A stretch of DNA of 7,811 bases from contig CALWWH010000220.1 of NCBI GenBank assembly GCA_944385195.1, positions 1 to 7,811 on the forward strand. The letters run 5' to 3'. Shown piece by piece: positions 5,931 to 7,811 of the stretch (the first letter of the stretch is position 1; every line of letters starts with the position of its first letter). The notes below the pieces were generated by a model that worked only from the letters and a program-made list of their open reading frames with translations, was not told where the DNA came from and searched no databases. This stretch comes from an uncultured Oscillospiraceae bacterium (GTDB taxonomy: Bacteria; Bacillota; Clostridia; Oscillospirales; Oscillospiraceae). A program made the position numbers and the translations under genes.

Positions 5931-7811
5931 TTACTTTTTCTCAGCGCCTGGCGCTGCGGGCATTTTGCTGGGGCCAAAGCCGGGGATTTTGGACGGATCG
6001 AAGTCTTTGGGCAGCTTACTGGGGTCAAAATCCGGCATCTTGGACGGGTCAAAGCCCTTGGGCATCCTCCCGCCCTTGGGCATTCCGCCGCCCCTGGGAG
6101 GCATTCCACCGCCCATGGGAGGCATTGCGCCGCCCATCATCATGCCGCCGCCCATGTCTGCACCCATGCCGCCAAAGCCGCCGGCACCGCCGAAGCCTCT
6201 GCTCTGCTCCTGGCTCCGGGCATCGAGGGTGGATTCGTCCACGGCAGCGCCGACGAACTGGGAGTTGTAAAGCTCGGCATAGAAGCCGTTGGCCGCCAGC
6301 AGGGACTCGTGGTTGCCCGACTCGATGATGTCGCCGTCGTTCATGACGAGAATCACGTCTGCATCGCGAATGGTGCTCAGGCGGTGGGCAATGACGAAGC
6401 TCGTGCGCCCGCTCATCAGCTTCTGCATGGCCTTCTGGATCAGAACCTCGGTACGGGTATCGACGGAGGAGGTCGCCTCGTCCAGAACCAGGATGTGCGG
6501 GTTGGACAGGAACGCGCGGGCGATGGTGATCAGCTGCCGCTGGCCCTGGGAGATGTTGGTCGCATCGTCGTTGATGATGGTGTCATACCCATCTTTCATG
6601 GTGGAGACAAAGTGATCGACATACGCGGCTTTGGCCGCGGCGATGATCTCCTCCTCGCTGGCCTCGCGGCCCTCAGCGCTGTTGTAGCCGTAGGCAATGT
6701 TGTCTCGGATGGAGCCGGAGTAGAGCCAGACATCCTGCAAGACCATGCCGATCTGGCTGCGGAGGACATCGCGCGGAATCTGGCGGATGTCGACGCCATC
6801 GATGGTAATTCTGCCACCATTGACCTCGTAAAAACGCATGAGCAGGTTGACCAGCGTGGTCTTGCCGGCGCCGGTGGGTCCGACAATGGCGACCTTATCG
6901 CCGGGCTTGACCTCAATGGACAGGTCCGTAATCAGCGGCTTCTGGGGATCATAAGAAAACTTGACATGCTCGAAGCGGACAACCTTGGGGTTCTCCAGGC
7001 CCATGATGGGCTCCATATCGGGAGTCATTGGCTCTTCATCCAGCAGCTCAAAGACACGCTCGGCGGAGGCCACGGTGGACTGGATTGTGGAGGCCATAGA
7101 CGCCATGGCCTGGATGGGCCGCATGAGCTGGCGGGAGTAGGTGGCCATACCGGTGATGGTACCCAGCTCCATGGTGCCGTTGATGACGCCCAGGCCGCCG
7201 ACCACGCAGATGACGACGTAGTTCAGGCCATTGAGAACCTCTGTCATAGGCATAATGATGCCGGAGATGAAGGTGGCGTGGTACGCGCTGTGGAACAGGC
7301 GGTTATTCTCCCGCTCAAACTTCTCGATGGCATACTGCTGCTGGTTGTAGGACTTGACAATCAGGTGACCGGTGAACATCTCTTCGATGTGGCCGTTGAG
7401 ATCACCGGTGGAGGCCCACTGCTCGGTGTAGTATTTCTGGGCCGCCTTGGCCACAAACTTGGTCACAAACAGGATCAGGCCCACCGTTACCAGGCTCACC
7501 AGCGTCAGCAGCCAGCTCAGACGGAACATGAAAAACAGCACCGAGAACACGGAAATGATAGAGCTGAGAATCTGGTTGAGGCTCATTTGCAGGCTGTGAG
7601 AGATGTTCTCAATGTCGTTGGACACGCGGGACAGGATATCGCCGCGGGAGTGGGTGTCGAAGAATTTGATCGGCAGGGTGTTGAGCTTCTCCTGGACCTC
7701 CTGGCGCATGTTGAAGACCAGGGACTGGGAGATGTGGATCATAATGAACTGCTGGCTCAGGGTGATGACCACGGCGCCGCCATAGCAGATAGCCAGCAGG
7801 GTAATGATGCT
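5931..7811 (-). CDS. ABC exporter subunit, fused membrane and ATPase domains (5' end outside window)
   Basis: The frame is open to the right edge; the GTG at 7772 is internal, so 626 residues are visible and roughly 60-70 are probably missing. Residues about 1-265 hold membrane helices of a type I exporter, including the coupling segment NTLPIKFFDTHSRGDILSRV (44-63). The ATPase domain has Walker A GPTGAGKTT (311-319), Q-loop Gln359, signature ISQGQ (420-424), Walker B ILVLDEA (440-446) with catalytic Glu445, and the switch His476. All catalytic residues are present. The architecture resembles the MdlB/YknV-like half of heterodimeric exporters, so a partner gene may lie just beyond the right edge. 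Residues 538-626 are an added Gly/Met/Pro tail. The substrate (drug, lipid or peptide) cannot be told. Confidence 0.93.
   Translation of the reverse strand, partial: SIITLLAICYGGAVVITLSQQFIMIHISQSLVFNMRQEVQEKLNTLPIKFFDTHSRGDILSRVSNDIENISHSLQMSLNQILSSIISVFSVLFFMFRLSWLLTLVSLVTVGLILFVTKFVAKAAQKYYTEQWASTGDLNGHIEEMFTGHLIVKSYNQQQYAIEKFERENNRLFHSAYHATFISGIIMPMTEVLNGLNYVVICVVGGLGVINGTMELGTITGMATYSRQLMRPIQAMASMASTIQSTVASAERVFELLDEEPMTPDMEPIMGLENPKVVRFEHVKFSYDPQKPLITDLSIEVKPGDKVAIVGPTGAGKTTLVNLLMRFYEVNGGRITIDGVDIRQIPRDVLRSQIGMVLQDVWLYSGSIRDNIAYGYNSAEGREASEEEIIAAAKAAYVDHFVSTMKDGYDTIINDDATNISQGQRQLITIARAFLSNPHILVLDEATSSVDTRTEVLIQKAMQKLMSGRTSFVIAHRLSTIRDADVILVMNDGDIIESGNHESLLAANGFYAELYNSQFVGAAVDESTLDARSQEQSRGFGGAGGFGGMGADMGGGMMMGGAMPPMGGGMPPRGGGMPKGGRMPKGFDPSKMPDFDPSKLPKDFDPSKIPGFGPSKMPAAPGAEKK
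5958..6053 (-). repeat. four-unit FDPSKxP repeat at the C terminus of the ABC exporter
   Basis: Four tandem protein units of 8-9 residues are visible: FDPSKMP, FDPSKLP, FDPSKIP and a variant FGPSKMP, separated by D, KD and G. Synonymous codons differ between units; the serine codon reads tcc, agt, tcc, agc and the lysine codon aag, aag, aaa, aaa. The repeat is therefore old and kept at protein level rather than a fresh DNA duplication. It follows the ATPase domain and a Gly/Met-rich linker and is predicted to be disordered. Its function is unknown. Confidence 0.8.

Noticed and set aside
5902..6270. Plus-strand frame encoding a Pro/Gly/Ile-rich repeat protein
   Set aside because: It is the antisense reading of the ABC exporter's Met/Gly/Pro tail; it overlaps the intergenic hairpin and has no ribosome site.
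7770..7772. GTG as the start of the ABC exporter gene
   Set aside because: The frame stays open to the right edge and the upstream residues continue a membrane helix, so this is an internal valine codon and the gene is cut by the window.

Overview
The window looks like chromosome of a GC-rich, anaerobic Gram-positive of the Clostridia, most like the gut Oscillospiraceae/Ruminococcaceae. This is inferred from strong AGGAGG-type ribosome sites, GC-rich third codon positions, a secreted SLH-domain (cell-wall anchored) protein, a fermentative arginine deiminase operon and a Clostridia-style ABC exporter. No species can be named from the sequence alone.

Layout. Positions 1-78 hold the probable tail of a + strand gene that begins outside the window. 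It lies in AT-rich DNA and is followed by a small hairpin and a textbook terminator (117-144). An AT-rich leader with a possible promoter (about 149-185) and a second textbook terminator hairpin (217-245) leads to the arginine deiminase operon: arcA (308-1522), arcB (1541-2533), arcC (2546-3490) and a YfcC-type arginine/ornithine antiporter, here called arcD (GTG start, 3487-4872). The genes are separated by 18 and 12 bases and then overlap by 4. A small secreted protein with one InlB-like repeat domain and three SLH domains follows on the same strand (4960-5889), with no clear terminator before it. Its 3' end carries a perfect 14-bp hairpin, and a 10-bp hairpin lies just after its stop. From the right, a convergent ABC exporter subunit (5931-7811, minus strand) has its stop 41 bases from the SLH gene's stop. 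Its start lies beyond the right edge. It carries an unusual Met/Gly/Pro-rich tail ending in an FDPSKxP repeat.

How the genes work together. ArcD is expected to bring in arginine in exchange for ornithine. ArcA deiminates arginine to citrulline and ammonia, ArcB splits citrulline with phosphate into ornithine and carbamoyl phosphate, and ArcC uses carbamoyl phosphate to make ATP from ADP, releasing ammonia and CO2. The set is complete: all four proteins are full length with key residues in place, so the operon should be functional for energy gain and acid resistance. The SLH protein and ABC exporter have no evident link to the pathway.

I do not see a convincing undescribed multi-gene system. 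The points most worth a second look are the repeat tail of the ABC exporter, the leader terminator ahead of arcA, and the hairpin pair between the convergent genes.
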